Below, piece after piece: positions 38,887 to 38,989 of a stretch of 38,989 nt of DNA. Both the position numbers and the translations under genes were made by a program. The notes under the pieces were generated by a model. That model was given only the letters and a program-made list of their open reading frames with translations, had not been told where the DNA came from and ran no database searches. Source of the DNA: Polaromonas sp. 39-63-25 (GTDB lineage: Bacteria; Pseudomonadota; Gammaproteobacteria; Burkholderiales; Burkholderiaceae_C); NCBI RefSeq assembly GCF_002278925.1, contig NZ_NCJH01000028.1, positions 1 to 38,989 on the forward strand. Reading direction: 5' to 3'. The first letter of the stretch is position 1, and each line of letters opens with the position of its first letter.

Positions 38887-38989
38887 ATGACCATCAAACT
38901 AGGTATCAACGGCTTCGGCCGCATCGGGCGCAACGTGTTGCGTGCCGCCGTGCAGAACTTCAGCGACATCGAGATCGTCGGCATCAACG
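38887..38989 (+). CDS. gap: Glyceraldehyde-3-phosphate dehydrogenase, N-terminal start (partial)
   Basis: The visible 34 codons encode [20 protein letters not shown] and then [14 protein letters not shown], the NAD(P)-binding start of GAPDH (GxGxxG at about 7-12). GAPDH reduces 1,3-bisphosphoglycerate in the CBB cycle. A GAGGAAAT site precedes the ATG. The gene runs off the window. It is the seventh gene of the rightward cbb operon. Confidence 0.95.
   Translation, partial: MTIKLGINGFGRIGRNVLRAAVQNFSDIEIVGIN

Overview
This window reads as a chromosomal segment of a betaproteobacterium of the order Burkholderiales, most likely the family Comamonadaceae (Rhodoferax- or Polaromonas-like). The evidence is the tuf-trpT-secE-nusG-rplKAJL-rpoBC order, protein sequences typical of that order, GC-rich codon use, and several copies of an AT-rich dispersed hairpin repeat (GCTATTGAA..AATAGC followed by a GCGC-rich part and a T-run) that I know from Comamonadaceae intergenic DNA. 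The assignment is by hand reading; no database was searched.

Region 1 (1-12545, + strand) is the information-processing block: the end of tuf, tRNA-Trp, secE, nusG, ribosomal proteins L11, L1, L10 and L7/L12, then rpoB and rpoC, ending in a strong intrinsic terminator. A well-formed L10-type leader precedes rplJ, and a 336-base spacer with a long hairpin separates rplL from rpoB.

Region 2 (12672-19670, + strand) holds a LemA-type membrane protein with an M48 metalloprotease, then rsmB, a DUF4390 exported protein, an NtrY-like sensor kinase and an NtrX-like regulator that has no AAA+ domain. It ends with tRNA-Phe and its terminator. A stretch of about 500 bases without a recognisable gene follows.

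Region 3 (20156-26560) is a sulfur-metabolism cluster. An ArsR-family regulator converges on a leftward group: a YeeE/YedE sulfur-compound transporter, flavocytochrome c sulfide dehydrogenase (fccA, fccB) and a DsrE-like lipoprotein. Divergent from the transporter are a SoxH-like metallo-hydrolase and a thioredoxin-fold protein. A second SoxH-like protein, with an altered zinc motif, faces them. An FNR-type box lies in the divergent promoter region.

Region 4 (26658-38989) encodes the Calvin-Benson-Bassham cycle. Leftward: cbbR, form II RuBisCO cbbM, then the activase pair cbbQ and cbbO. Rightward: cbbY, rpe, fbp, prk, tkt, gph and the start of gap. The two arms diverge from an AT-rich control region, and LysR/CbbR-type sites (TNA-N7/8-TNA) are visible there and in front of cbbM.

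Together, regions 3 and 4 suggest a facultative sulfur-oxidising autotroph. Sulfide taken up or oxidised in the periplasm would feed electrons to cytochrome c, and the CBB genes would fix CO2. The most interesting observations are the co-location of sulfide oxidation with form II CO2 fixation, the membrane-anchored DsrE-like protein, the SoxH-like protein with a lost zinc site, terminator-like hairpins inside the cbbM-cbbQ and fccB-dsrE junctions, and the dispersed repeat used as terminator, operon spacer and even coding sequence.
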